From Pseudidiomarina donghaiensis (GTDB lineage: Bacteria; Pseudomonadota; Gammaproteobacteria; Enterobacterales; Alteromonadaceae), in the NCBI RefSeq assembly GCF_900116895.1, contig NZ_FPCF01000004.1:147678-211677 (forward strand): 64,000 bases of DNA, given 5' to 3'. The number at the start of each line of letters is the position of its first letter. Positions within the stretch are counted from its first letter, which is position 1. Positions 32,694 to 42,209 of the stretch are shown piece by piece. The notes under the pieces were generated by a model. It had not been told where the DNA came from, searched no databases, and worked only from the letters and a program-made list of their open reading frames with translations. Made by a program: the position numbers and the translations under genes.

Positions 32694-32726
32694 TACTGCA
32701 CAAGCAGAGTCACTGGAAGGTCATAC

Positions 32727-33458
32727 ATGAATCTGGCACTTATCGATATTATCGCGCTGGTATTTTTTGTTACTGTCTGGGTTACCTACACGCAATTTGC
32801 CCGTATTCGCGCGCGCTCTACTTATAGTCTTTCGCATATTTTGCGGCAGTTGCGCATTGACTGGATGCGCACCTTAACTCGTAAAGAACATCAAATTGCC
32901 GATGCCGCGTTACTCGGTAATGTTGAGCGAACCGTGACCTTTTTTGCCTCTTCAACCGTGCTGGTATTGGCGGGTGTTATTACCTTGCTGGCGTCTGCCG
33001 ATAAAGTTGTTGAAGTGCTGCAGTCAATTCCTTACACCGCTGACACCGCCACCGACAAAGTGCAATTCAAACTCGCGGTACTGTCGCTGTTATTCGTGTT
33101 TGCGTTTTTCAAATTTACCTGGTCGATTCGCCAATTTGGTTTCGTCTCGGTACTCATGGGGGCTGCGCCCCAGTACCGCTCAACTGACTTTACTGACGAG
33201 CAACGCGAAATCTTTGCGCGCCAAGCCGCCAAGGTTATTGATCAAGCCGGCCATGAGTACAACAACGGCCTGCGCGCTTATTACTTTGCCTTGGCGTTTT
33301 TGTGTTGGTTTATCCATCCGTATTTATTTATTGCCTCAACCGCCGTGGTGGTATTGGTACTCTATCGTCGTGAGTACCGTTCGAAAGTGTTACGTGCACT
33401 ACTTGCCACCAAAGGTTGGGAACCGGGCCCGATAACAGATAATGGAGATGCGTCGTGA
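32727..33458 (+). CDS. DUF599 family membrane protein
   Basis: A 243-residue membrane protein of the DUF599 type: a first helix (about 5-25), a cytoplasmic stretch SHILRQLRIDWMRTL, a hydrophobic segment around residues 70-92 after LLGNVERTVTFFASST, another around 112-130 and a last pair around 190-215. The block VERTVTFFASST with the following FFKFTWSIRQFGFVSVLMGAAP is what I recognise. Function is unknown in the family. It overlaps the AstE-like gene by four bases (GTGA), which implies translational coupling. Confidence 0.82.
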   Translation: MNLALIDIIALVFFVTVWVTYTQFARIRARSTYSLSHILRQLRIDWMRTLTRKEHQIADAALLGNVERTVTFFASSTVLVLAGVITLLASADKVVEVLQSIPYTADTATDKVQFKLAVLSLLFVFAFFKFTWSIRQFGFVSVLMGAAPQYRSTDFTDEQREIFARQAAKVIDQAGHEYNNGLRAYYFALAFLCWFIHPYLFIASTAVVVLVLYRREYRSKVLRALLATKGWEPGPITDNGDAS

Positions 33459-34513
33459 CCCTTGATGTATTGCAATGGACTATTGCTGAATATTTTCAAC
33501 AAACTAAGCAAGCTTTGCCTGCTCAACTTCCTCACGTGTTAGGACCCTATGAAGGCCCATCGCTGATTGGTACAGAACAGCGCGTGAATAACGCCCGCGT
33601 TGAATTCTGGGATGCCGGTGTGATTGTCATTGAGCCGGATGCGCCTGGCGACAAAGATGTGGTTTTTTCGTGCGCTGTGCACGGTGACGAAACCGCGCCA
33701 ATAGAAATGCTGCGTGACATGCTTAGCGACATTCTGGCAGGCCAACTTACGGTTAAGCAACGTACCTTGTTTTTAATCGCGAACCCCGCCGCTATTGTGA
33801 ATGGCACCCGCTTTGTTGATATGAACATGAACCGTTTGTTTAGCGGCGCACATGCCAACGGAAATAGCCCTGAACATGCTCGGGCAGAGAAATTAGAACA
33901 CTATGTCAGTCAGTTCTTTAAACAACAGCAGCGTTATCATTACGATTTGCACACTGCTATTCGAGACTCAGCCCACGAAAAGTTTGCGGTCTATCCGTTT
34001 ACCCACGGTGCACCTTACAAAAAGCAGCAACTGACATTTTTAGCTGAATGTGGTGTTGATACGATTTTGCTAAATCAAGCGCCTACCACCACCTTTAGTT
34101 ATTACAGCGTGCGCGAGCATCAGGCGGATGCGTTTACGGTAGAGCTTGGCAAAGTACGCCCATTTGGGCAGAACGACATGTCACGGTTTGCCAAGGCCGA
34201 CACCATGTTCCGTCAACTCATTGCAACAGACGCGCTGCAGTTGCCAGAGTTCGACGCGTCGCGGCATCATATTTACGATGTGTGTCGTACCATTAATCGC
34301 ACTGCAGAGAATTTTGAATTGAATTTTCCTAATGACGTAGCCAATTTTACTGAGTTTGACACTGGCTTCGTGCTCGCCCGCGATGGCGAAACGCAATACA
34401 AAGTCGAGCAGACAGGGGAGCGCATTATTTTCCCGAACGCCCAAGTGGCAATTGGCCAGCGCGCTTTGTTAACGGTCATTCCGCTACCAGTTGAGCAACT
34501 TGAACTGGTCTGA
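33455..34513 (+). CDS. astE: Succinylglutamate desuccinylase / aspartoacylase family zinc hydrolase
   Basis: AstE splits N-succinylglutamate into succinate and glutamate, the last step of the arginine succinyltransferase pathway. The zinc ligands are visible as H76 and E79 in AVHGDETAP and H166 in YHYDLHTAIRD, with the N-N-R-like NMNRLFSG between them. At 352 residues it is of AstE length. However, no astA, astB, astC or astD lies nearby, and the only coupled partner is a DUF599 membrane protein, so the physiological substrate may be another N-acyl amino acid or the gene may serve an ast pathway encoded elsewhere. The start is the GTG that overlaps the previous stop. Confidence 0.85.
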   Translation: MTLDVLQWTIAEYFQQTKQALPAQLPHVLGPYEGPSLIGTEQRVNNARVEFWDAGVIVIEPDAPGDKDVVFSCAVHGDETAPIEMLRDMLSDILAGQLTVKQRTLFLIANPAAIVNGTRFVDMNMNRLFSGAHANGNSPEHARAEKLEHYVSQFFKQQQRYHYDLHTAIRDSAHEKFAVYPFTHGAPYKKQQLTFLAECGVDTILLNQAPTTTFSYYSVREHQADAFTVELGKVRPFGQNDMSRFAKADTMFRQLIATDALQLPEFDASRHHIYDVCRTINRTAENFELNFPNDVANFTEFDTGFVLARDGETQYKVEQTGERIIFPNAQVAIGQRALLTVIPLPVEQLELV

Positions 34514-34551
34514 TTTTTAACTTTTTATGACGCACGCTGTTTGCATGTCAG

Positions 34552-34567
34552 TTGACGTAAAGGTAAA
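34552..34567 (+). promoter_or_regulatory. LiuR-like operator candidate upstream of the bkd operon
   Basis: TTGACGTAAAGGTAAA is a near-palindrome 33 bases before the E1-alpha start. It resembles, from memory, the TTnACGTnnACGTnAA-type site of LiuR, a MerR-family regulator of branched-chain amino acid catabolism in gammaproteobacteria. The TTGACG could also serve as a -35 element, but the hexamer at 17 bases (CAATTT) is a poor -10. Confidence 0.45.
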
Positions 34568-34599
34568 GTGTGCGCAATTTTTCTTAGAATGAGAAAGTT

Positions 34600-35799
34600 A
34601 TGGCGAAAGATAAACAACATCAGTTGGACATCGTCACCAAACCGCAATTTATTGACGGTTCGGCGTTGAAGATTCCAATGCTACAGATCCTTGCTGAGGA
34701 CGGTACCATTCGTAAAGGTGCAGAGCTGCCAGAAATGGACAAAGAGCTTGCCCTTAAAATTTTCGACACCATGCAGTTTATTCGCATTCTTGACGAGCGC
34801 ATGATTGCTGCGCAACGCCAAGGTCGAATTAGCTTCTATTTGTCGTCGTTGGGCGAGGAGGCTGCGAGTATCGGCTCGGCTGCCGCATTAACTGACGGTG
34901 ATATGATCATGGGCCAATACCGAGAGCAGGGCGCTTTGGCGTTCCGTGGCTTTACGGTTGAGCAGTTCATGAACCAGTTGTTCTCAAACGAGCGCGACTT
35001 AGGTAAAGGCCGCCAAATGCCGGTGCATTATGGCTGTGCAGAGCTAAACTTTATGACCATCGCCTCACCATTGGCCACACAAATTCCACAAGCCACCGGC
35101 TATGCCTATGGCCAAAAAATGGATAAAACGGGCAACTGTACCATTTGTTACTTCGGTGAAGGCGCCGCTTCAGAAGGTGACTTCCACGCTGCATTGAACA
35201 TGGCAGCCGTATACAAAGTACCGGCCATTTTCTTCTGCCGTAACAACGGTTATGCCATTTCAACCCCTTCGCAAGGTGAACAGTATGCCGGTGACGGCAT
35301 TGCGCCGCGTGGTGTTGCGTACGGCATGAAAACCATTCGGGTTGACGGTAACGACGTATTTGCGGTGTATCAAGCAACTCAGTTAGCGCGTAAATTAGCC
35401 GTGGAAGAAAACGAGCCGGTGCTGATTGAGGGCATGAGCTACCGTATGGCCGGCCACTCAACCTCAGATGACCCAACTGGTTACCGTACCCGTGACGAAG
35501 AAAATGCATGGCGTGCGAAAGACCCTGTGGTACGTTTCCAAAAATGGTTGCAAGCGCAAGGCTGGATCAACGAAGACGAAGCGCAAAAGAACTACGACGA
35601 GAAAAAAGCAGCTGTGTTAGCCGCGTTGAAATCTGCTGAAACTGTGCCTGTACCACATATTGATGAAATTATTGAAGACGTGTACGACACACCACCGCCA
35701 CACCTTAAGCAACAGCTTGAGGCGCTAAAAGCGCACATTCGCAAGTATCCGGAAGCCTATCCGAAAACAGCGTCGCGTATTGATGGAGGTGACAAGTAA
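34600..35799 (+). CDS. bkdA1: Branched-chain 2-oxoacid dehydrogenase E1 component, alpha subunit
   Basis: With the beta subunit it decarboxylates the 2-oxoacids of valine, leucine and isoleucine using thiamine diphosphate. The thiamine motif is [18 protein letters not shown] followed by [15 protein letters not shown] (about residues 184-225). [17 protein letters not shown] near residue 285 contains the phosphorylation-loop region typical of branched-chain and acetoin E1 alpha. The protein has 399 residues with the extended N-terminus seen in BCKDH. GAGAAAG lies before the ATG. Its stop shares one base with the E1-beta start. Confidence 0.95.
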   Translation: MAKDKQHQLDIVTKPQFIDGSALKIPMLQILAEDGTIRKGAELPEMDKELALKIFDTMQFIRILDERMIAAQRQGRISFYLSSLGEEAASIGSAAALTDGDMIMGQYREQGALAFRGFTVEQFMNQLFSNERDLGKGRQMPVHYGCAELNFMTIASPLATQIPQATGYAYGQKMDKTGNCTICYFGEGAASEGDFHAALNMAAVYKVPAIFFCRNNGYAISTPSQGEQYAGDGIAPRGVAYGMKTIRVDGNDVFAVYQATQLARKLAVEENEPVLIEGMSYRMAGHSTSDDPTGYRTRDEENAWRAKDPVVRFQKWLQAQGWINEDEAQKNYDEKKAAVLAALKSAETVPVPHIDEIIEDVYDTPPPHLKQQLEALKAHIRKYPEAYPKTASRIDGGDK

Positions 35800-36776
35800 T
35801 GGCCAAGATGAACCTATTACAAGCCATCAACAACGCACTCGATATTGCGATGGCAAAACATGACAACGTGTATAGCTTCGGCGAAGATACCGGTGCCTTT
35901 GGTGGCGTATTCCGTGCAACTTCTGGCTTGACCGAGAAATACGGCCGCCACCGCAACTTTAATACACCGTTAGTTGAGCAGGGTATTTTGGGCTTTGCCA
36001 ACGGTTTAGCTTCTCAGGGTAGCTATGCGGTTGCTGAAATTCAATTTGGCGACTACATATTCCCAGCGTTTGACCAAATTGTGAATGAGTCAGCGAAATT
36101 CCGTTATCGTTCTGGTAATGAATTTAACGTGGGCGGTTTAACCATTCGTACACCATACGGCGGTGGTATTGCTGGTGGTCACTATCACTCGCAGTCACCA
36201 GAAGCATACTTTGCTCACACGCCGGGCTTGAAAATTGTTATGCCACGTAACCCGTACATGGCAAAAGGCTTATTGTTAAGCGCAATTTTCGATAAAAACC
36301 CAGTGTTATTTATGGAGCCTAAGCGTTTATACCGTGCATCGGTTGGTGAAGTTCCAGAAGAAGAATACACCCTCGAGCTTGGCAAAGCTGACGTGGTGAA
36401 GGAAGGTAAAGACATCACCGTTCTGGCCTGGGGTGCGCAAGTTGAAATGGCTGAAAAGGCTGCCGAAATGGCCGCCAAAGACGGCATCGACTGTGAAGTT
36501 ATCGACTTAGTGAGTCTATTGCCGTGGGACGTCGACACCGTTGCTGAGTCAGTGCGCAAAACGGGTCGCTTGGTCATTACTCAAGAAGCGCCAATTACTG
36601 GCGGTTTCGCTAGCGAAGTGGCAGCGACCATTCAAGATCAATGTTTCTTGTACCTTGAGTCGCCAATTGCTCGCGTGTGTGGCTTGGATACCCCGTATCC
36701 ATTAAGTCACGAAAAAGAGTACTTTGTTGACCACTTGAAAGTTTACGAAGCGATTAAAGCTTCGATGACCTACTAA
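35799..36776 (+). CDS. bkdA2: Branched-chain 2-oxoacid dehydrogenase E1 component, beta subunit
   Basis: The partner of E1 alpha, 325 residues. It carries the transketolase pyrimidine-binding domain ([21 protein letters not shown] at the start, [35 protein letters not shown]) and the C-terminal transketolase domain ([37 protein letters not shown]). The start overlaps the alpha subunit stop by one base and E2 follows 12 bases later, so the three genes form one operon. Confidence 0.96.
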   Translation: MAKMNLLQAINNALDIAMAKHDNVYSFGEDTGAFGGVFRATSGLTEKYGRHRNFNTPLVEQGILGFANGLASQGSYAVAEIQFGDYIFPAFDQIVNESAKFRYRSGNEFNVGGLTIRTPYGGGIAGGHYHSQSPEAYFAHTPGLKIVMPRNPYMAKGLLLSAIFDKNPVLFMEPKRLYRASVGEVPEEEYTLELGKADVVKEGKDITVLAWGAQVEMAEKAAEMAAKDGIDCEVIDLVSLLPWDVDTVAESVRKTGRLVITQEAPITGGFASEVAATIQDQCFLYLESPIARVCGLDTPYPLSHEKEYFVDHLKVYEAIKASMTY

Positions 36777-36788
36777 GAGGCCTATGCA

Positions 36789-38363
36789 ATGAGTAAAGAT
36801 TTTATCTTACCGGACATCGGCGAAGGGATTGTCGAATGCGAAATCGTCGAGTGGTTGGTGCAAGAAGGCGATAGCATTAAAGAAGATCAGCCTGTGGTTG
36901 ATGTCATGACCGATAAAGCTTTGGTGCAAATTCCAGCCAAAGAAGACGGTGTTGTCGCGAAGCTCTATTACGCAAAAGGCGATATCGCCAAAGTACATGA
37001 GCCGTTGTTTGCGATTGACTCTGGTGACGCAAACTCGTCAGCGGCTGCAGCGCCAAAAGCTGAGCAGCCGGTTGAGGCGGCAGCGACGAAGACCGAAAAT
37101 AAGCAAGCTGATAGCAGTGTCACAGACTTTATTTTGCCAGACATTGGTGAAGGTATTGTTGAATGTGAAATTGTTGAATGGCAAGTCAAAGAAGGCGACA
37201 CCATTGAAGAAGATCAGCCTGTTGTTGATGTGATGACGGATAAAGCTTTGGTGCAAATTCCGGCCAAAGAAAATGGTGTTGTTGAAAAGCTCTATTATGC
37301 CAAGGGCGATATTGCCAAAGTGCATGAGCCGTTATTTGCGGTTCGTGTAGCCGGTAGTTCTAGCGAATCAGCGCAGCCTGCTGCGAAAGAATCGACAGCG
37401 GCCAAGGCATCAGCGGATACAGCGAAGCCACAAGCAGGCCAAACTGAAGCACCTGCTGCTGCGCGTCAAGGCAAAGCCATTGCTAGCCCAGCGGTACGCC
37501 GCCGTGCTCGTGAATTGGACGTGGATATTAGCCAAGTGTCTGGCTCTGGTGCCAAAGGGCGGGTGATGAAAGAGGATGTTGAAAGCTTCGTATCTGGCTC
37601 GAAAAGGGTGTCAGACCCAGCTAAAGCTGGATCTGACACGCGCGCTGGAGCTGACACGCGCACTCGTACTGAGGCGATTCGTGGCGTGAAAGCGGCGATG
37701 GCTAAGCAGATGATGAAGTCGGTAAGTACCATTCCGCACTTTACCTATGCTGACGAGTTTGACTTAACCAACGTGATGGCACTGCAAAAGCAGCTTAAAG
37801 AAAAGTATGCTGACAAAGGCATACGCATTACCATGATGCCGTTTTTCATCAAAGCTTTGTCGTTAGCCCTGAAAGAGTTCCCAGTCATGAACGCTCAGGT
37901 AAACGACGACTGTACTGAAATTACTTACTTTGATGATCACAATATTGGTATGGCAGTGGATACCAAAATTGGCTTGTTAGTGCCGAATGTTAAGCAGGTA
38001 CAGAACAAGAGCATTATTGAAGTAGCGCAAGAAGTGACGCGGTTAACCCAAGCAGCCCGCGAAGGTCGCGTGGCACAAGAAGATATGAAAGGTGGAACCA
38101 TTTCTATCTCGAATATCGGCGTGATTGGCGGTACCGTGGCAACGCCAATTATCAACAAGCCAGAGGCTGCAATTGTTGCGTTAGGAAAAGTGCAAGAGTT
38201 ACCGCGCTTTGATGCCAACGGCAATGTTGTTGCGCGCAAGATTATGACGGCAAGTTGGTCGGGTGACCACCGTATTATTGATGGCGGAACCATTGCTCGG
38301 TTCAATAAACTCTGGCAAGAGTTTTTGGAAGACCCCACCAGTATGTTAATTCATATGAGTTAA
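36789..38363 (+). CDS. bkdB: Branched-chain 2-oxoacid dehydrogenase E2 (dihydrolipoyl acyltransferase) with two lipoyl domains
   Basis: The 524-residue acyltransferase core of the complex, which passes the acyl group from E1 to CoA. It has two lipoyl domains (about residues 3-78 and 112-187) with lipoylated lysines K43 and K152 in VMTDKALVQIP. They are about 88% identical. A peripheral subunit-binding domain (ASPAVRRRARELDVDISQV, about 237-275) and the catalytic domain follow, ending with the active-site HRIIDGGTIARF. An imperfect repeat SDPAKAGSDTRAGADTRTR lies in the linker. No E3 gene (lpd) follows; a terminator does, so E3 must be shared. Confidence 0.95.
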   Translation: MSKDFILPDIGEGIVECEIVEWLVQEGDSIKEDQPVVDVMTDKALVQIPAKEDGVVAKLYYAKGDIAKVHEPLFAIDSGDANSSAAAAPKAEQPVEAAATKTENKQADSSVTDFILPDIGEGIVECEIVEWQVKEGDTIEEDQPVVDVMTDKALVQIPAKENGVVEKLYYAKGDIAKVHEPLFAVRVAGSSSESAQPAAKESTAAKASADTAKPQAGQTEAPAAARQGKAIASPAVRRRARELDVDISQVSGSGAKGRVMKEDVESFVSGSKRVSDPAKAGSDTRAGADTRTRTEAIRGVKAAMAKQMMKSVSTIPHFTYADEFDLTNVMALQKQLKEKYADKGIRITMMPFFIKALSLALKEFPVMNAQVNDDCTEITYFDDHNIGMAVDTKIGLLVPNVKQVQNKSIIEVAQEVTRLTQAAREGRVAQEDMKGGTISISNIGVIGGTVATPIINKPEAAIVALGKVQELPRFDANGNVVARKIMTASWSGDHRIIDGGTIARFNKLWQEFLEDPTSMLIHMS

Positions 38364-38368
38364 TGTCT

Positions 38369-38393
38369 AAAGGCCGCGCAAGCGGCCTTTTTT
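38369..38393 (+). terminator. Rho-independent terminator of the bkd operon
   Basis: A 9-bp stem AAAGGCCGC / GCGGCCTTT with loop GCAA runs into TTTA. Confidence 0.9.
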
Positions 38394-38468
38394 ATGATCC
38401 TAAAGTCTTAAGGTTTGCTATATCACGCCGATATAATTAAATTGGTAAAAAAACAGTTAAGGCGGCAT

Positions 38469-39248
38469 ATGGATTTTCCTGATTCAATTAAACAACAAAC
38501 CTGCATGGACTGCTTAAGTGGCCAGTCGCTAGGCTTTGAAATACGCATGGCATTTCAGCCGATTGTTGATATGAAAAAGCAAAAAATAGTTGCGTACGAA
38601 GCGCTGGTGCGTGGGCCCGAAGGGCAGGGGGCTGGCTGGGTATTTGAGCGTGTAAACGAAGACAATCGCTACTATTTTGATCAAGCCTGTCGGGTAAAAG
38701 CCATAGAAACAGCGGCGCGTTTAGGTTGCGATACCTTTTTGAATATTAATTTCTTGCCTAATGCAGTTTACAGCCCTGAAACTTGTATTAAGGCTACTAT
38801 TGAAGCGGCTGACTTGTACGGCTTTGATTTAACCAAGCTGGTGTTCGAAGTTACAGAAAGCGAGCAAATTATTGATAAAAGCCATCTACAGAATATTTTC
38901 AGTAGCTATTCTAAACGTGGCTTTAAAACAGCCATCGACGATTATGGCTCGGGCTTTGCGCGCATTGATTGGCTGATTGATTTGCGTCCAGATATTTTAA
39001 AACTAGATATGGCTCTTATTCGCGATATTGACGTGCACCCAGAAAAGCAAACTGTCGTTGTTGACGCGTTTAAGCAATGCCAGTTACAAGGAACCCAGCT
39101 GTTAGCTGAAGGCATTGAAACAAAAGAAGAACTAGACTGTCTTCGTGACATCGGTATACACTTGTTTCAAGGTTATTATTTCGCCAAACCTGAGCTAGAG
39201 GCACTAGCTCAGGTTGACTCAATAGAGCTCAAGGAGAGCCTTATTTAG
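38469..39248 (+). CDS. Stand-alone EAL domain c-di-GMP phosphodiesterase
   Basis: A 259-residue EAL domain that hydrolyses cyclic di-GMP to pGpG. All key positions look intact: E44 in YEALVRG, NINFLPN (about 92), E127 and E130 in EVTE, DDYGSGF (D157, D158), ILKLDMALI and AEGIETKEEL, and the closing GYYFAKP. There is no N-terminal sensor domain and no signal peptide. ATG 38469 follows AAGG by six bases; a longer reading from a TTG at 38415 has no support. The diguanylate cyclase gene begins 30 bases downstream, so the opposing pair is probably one operon. Confidence 0.94.
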   Translation: MDFPDSIKQQTCMDCLSGQSLGFEIRMAFQPIVDMKKQKIVAYEALVRGPEGQGAGWVFERVNEDNRYYFDQACRVKAIETAARLGCDTFLNINFLPNAVYSPETCIKATIEAADLYGFDLTKLVFEVTESEQIIDKSHLQNIFSSYSKRGFKTAIDDYGSGFARIDWLIDLRPDILKLDMALIRDIDVHPEKQTVVVDAFKQCQLQGTQLLAEGIETKEELDCLRDIGIHLFQGYYFAKPELEALAQVDSIELKESLI

Positions 39249-39278
39249 CACCCACATTTACAAGGATAGCTTCGCAAA

Positions 39279-42209
39279 ATGAAACAATTGAGTGCAGCTC
39301 TGTGGATTATACAGCTATTCTTGTTACACAGTTTGTTGGCACCTCATGCAGCCAATGCGAAGGTTCCTAACCCCTTAAATGAATATGCCATGCGCACATG
39401 GACAACTGCGCATGGCTTACCGCACAACTCCGTCAACGCAATAACTCAATCATCTGATGGCTATTTATGGTTAGCCACTTGGGAAGGACCTGTTCGCTAC
39501 AACGGCCGCGAATTTGCGGTATTTGATGATATTCAAATAACCCAGATGCCAGAAGCCGGTGCTCTTGATATTAATGTTCACCCGAACACCGGCGAAATAA
39601 TTGCAGCCGGGCCTCGCGGCGGCGTGGTGTTTTTTAACGGCCAGCAATGGCGGCCCCTGCAGTTTGGCAGTGGTTATGCGTATGAAACTGTGGTCGATGC
39701 TCTTCAGCGGTTGTGGGTAGCGACCAGTGCCGGTGTGTACCGACTTGATACCAGCGGTAAGGTAGATTTTTTCGATGTCAGCAAAGGGCTGCCGGAAAAT
39801 ACAACGATTCGTATTGCGCTGGTTTCTGGTGCCAACAACCAACAGCAGGTGTGGGCAGGAACCCGCGGTGGCCTTGCGGTATTTGAGCCAAGCACTGGGC
39901 ACTTCGCCAAGGTAAATGAGCTTCCCACTGCGCAAATTCGTGAAATTCGACAGCTGCACGATGGTCGCGTTGCCGTGTCTAGCGACGATGGGCTTTTCAT
40001 TCAGCAATCAACTGGCGAATTTAAGCCTTGGCCGGTGGCAGTCAAAGGCCCTATTACCGCAATTGTTGAGGGCCCAGAAGGCTGTCTATGGGTGGGCACA
40101 TTTGAATACGGTGTCGGTCGGCTATGCGCAAATCAACAAGAGTGGCTAAGTGTTGAGCAAGGGTTACCAAACTCTCATGTACTCGATATTTTCCGTGACC
40201 GCGAAAACAACATGTGGGTATCGACTCACGGCGGCTTTGCCCAATTTCGTGCTGCGTTATTTACCAGTTTTACGCCGCATCATGGGTTAAAAGGCGCTTA
40301 CGCGCGCTCAGTTCATGTTGATAACGAGGGGACCATTTGGGTAGGCACCAACGATGGCTTAAGTTATCGCAAGAATGGCCGCTTTGTCGGCTTAGATAAA
40401 GAAGCACGCCTGAAAGCTTTATCGGTGCTTTCTATTGCGTCAGACGATGCCAACCGTTTATACGTCGGCTCATACACTGAGGGTGTATTACAACTGCAAG
40501 ATGGCAGAATTACAGCCCAGTTAAACCGTGACAATGGTCTGATGTTAAATGAAATTCGTGTCGTTAAACCTATTCCTGGCAGTGATTATGTGTTGGTTGG
40601 CACGCCCAACGGGTTATATGTAACCGAGGTTAGAAACGGTCAGTTCGTTATTGTTAAACACTTTACAAGCGCTGATGGCATGGCTTCTGATTTTGTTCAT
40701 TCACTGACGTTGGCGTCAAACGGTGACTTGTGGGTGAGTTCAACCTCCACATTAACGCATTTTAAAACCAGCAACTCGCGTTTTGACTGGAAACCTGAGG
40801 CGGTAAATTTAGAAGAATTTACTCGTGCTCGGAATATCTTTTCAGGCATTAATCACCAGCAACGGTTATGGCTAGCGACAGACCAAGGTGTGCTTACAAG
40901 AGATTTATCTTCCGGTACTTGGCAATGGTTGGGGCGCCAACAGGGGCTACCGTTTGAAAAAGTATTCACGATTAACTTCGATACCCAAGCAAATTTATGG
41001 CTAGGCGGCTCACGAGGAATTATTCGCGTAAGCGCTGAGCAACTTGAACAATGGTTAAGCGAAGAAATTAAGTTAGTCACTCATAAGTTATTTTCTGAAG
41101 CTGACGGCATGAAGAGTCGGCAAATAACTACGGGCGGTTTAGCGTCTGCGTTAGATACTGAAGGACATCTTTGGTTTGCCTCTGCGGTTGGGGCCGTTCG
41201 CGTTGACCCTAGCCAATACAATACGCATAAAAACTCAGCTCCACCCCCGGTGATTGAGTCTGTGACCCATGATTATGGGGTGCTTGAAGCTACCGCAGAA
41301 CTGCCCGCGGATAATACCCGCACAGCATTTAATTATGTTGCGCTTGGTTATCAAATGCCGGAGCAAATTGAATATCAAGTTCGTATGTATGGTTATGATT
41401 CACAGTGGATAAACCGCGAGGATAACCTAACCACGGAATATACAGCTCTGCCGCCAGGCAACTACCGCTTTGCGGTTCGCACGCGCTACCCAGGTGAAAA
41501 CTGGTCGCAGCCAACTGAGTTTAGCTTTTCAAAAGCAGCCTACTTTTATCAGCGCCCATGGTTTTGGTTTGTTTTTGCTATTGCGCTGATCGCATTCGTG
41601 GGCGGATTAGTGCATTGGCGCATTCGTCAGCTTGAAAAAATGCGCGCCCGTTTGCAGGCCATGGTTCATAAGCAGACGCTTGAATTAGAGCAGCTTGCAC
41701 TGACAGATTCCTTAACTGGATTGGCCAACCGTCGCGCATTTGACCAGCGTTTAGCCTTAGAAGTAAAAAATAGCACGCGACATCAAACGCCTTTGTCGGT
41801 TGGATTGCTTGATCTCGATTACTTTAAAGAAATTAACGACAGATACCTGCACGCTGGAGGCGATATTATTTTAACGCAAGTGGCGAAACTGATAGCAACC
41901 AATGCCCGCGAAATTGACTTAGTGGCACGTTGGGGTGGGGAGGAATTTGCCATTATTTTCCCAGACACAACGCAAGCGCAGGCAGCGAAAATTCTCGAAC
42001 GTATTCGGCTTATGGTGGAGCAGTTGGAAGTGCCAGAAGTGAGCGAAGATGCTCGCGTTACAGTGAGTATTGGTTTGGTGAGCAGCCAATCAGCCATGAG
42101 TAGCGATGCGCAGCAGTTGTTAAAACTTGCCGATAGAATGCTTTATCAGGCGAAAAAAGGCGGCCGTAACCGCCTTTCAATATACCAAGCTGATGATATT
42201 AGCGGTTAG
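39279..42209 (+). CDS. Beta-propeller sensor diguanylate cyclase (Reg_prop - Y_Y_Y - TM - GGDEF)
   Basis: A 976-residue membrane sensor that should make cyclic di-GMP. It has a signal peptide (to about residue 28, ending PHAANA), a large periplasmic two-component propeller region with repeated GLPHNSVNAI..DGYLWLAT-like motifs (about 40-660), a Y_Y_Y domain (about 665-755), one membrane helix (about 762-782), a short coiled coil and a C-terminal GGDEF domain (about 812-970). The active site reads WGGEEFAIIF, an accepted variant, and REID five residues earlier is the inhibitory RxxD site. The ligand is not known. Its last 11 bases overlap the end of the convergent SDR gene. Confidence 0.95.
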   Translation: MKQLSAALWIIQLFLLHSLLAPHAANAKVPNPLNEYAMRTWTTAHGLPHNSVNAITQSSDGYLWLATWEGPVRYNGREFAVFDDIQITQMPEAGALDINVHPNTGEIIAAGPRGGVVFFNGQQWRPLQFGSGYAYETVVDALQRLWVATSAGVYRLDTSGKVDFFDVSKGLPENTTIRIALVSGANNQQQVWAGTRGGLAVFEPSTGHFAKVNELPTAQIREIRQLHDGRVAVSSDDGLFIQQSTGEFKPWPVAVKGPITAIVEGPEGCLWVGTFEYGVGRLCANQQEWLSVEQGLPNSHVLDIFRDRENNMWVSTHGGFAQFRAALFTSFTPHHGLKGAYARSVHVDNEGTIWVGTNDGLSYRKNGRFVGLDKEARLKALSVLSIASDDANRLYVGSYTEGVLQLQDGRITAQLNRDNGLMLNEIRVVKPIPGSDYVLVGTPNGLYVTEVRNGQFVIVKHFTSADGMASDFVHSLTLASNGDLWVSSTSTLTHFKTSNSRFDWKPEAVNLEEFTRARNIFSGINHQQRLWLATDQGVLTRDLSSGTWQWLGRQQGLPFEKVFTINFDTQANLWLGGSRGIIRVSAEQLEQWLSEEIKLVTHKLFSEADGMKSRQITTGGLASALDTEGHLWFASAVGAVRVDPSQYNTHKNSAPPPVIESVTHDYGVLEATAELPADNTRTAFNYVALGYQMPEQIEYQVRMYGYDSQWINREDNLTTEYTALPPGNYRFAVRTRYPGENWSQPTEFSFSKAAYFYQRPWFWFVFAIALIAFVGGLVHWRIRQLEKMRARLQAMVHKQTLELEQLALTDSLTGLANRRAFDQRLALEVKNSTRHQTPLSVGLLDLDYFKEINDRYLHAGGDIILTQVAKLIATNAREIDLVARWGGEEFAIIFPDTTQAQAAKILERIRLMVEQLEVPEVSEDARVTVSIGLVSSQSAMSSDAQQLLKLADRMLYQAKKGGRNRLSIYQADDISG

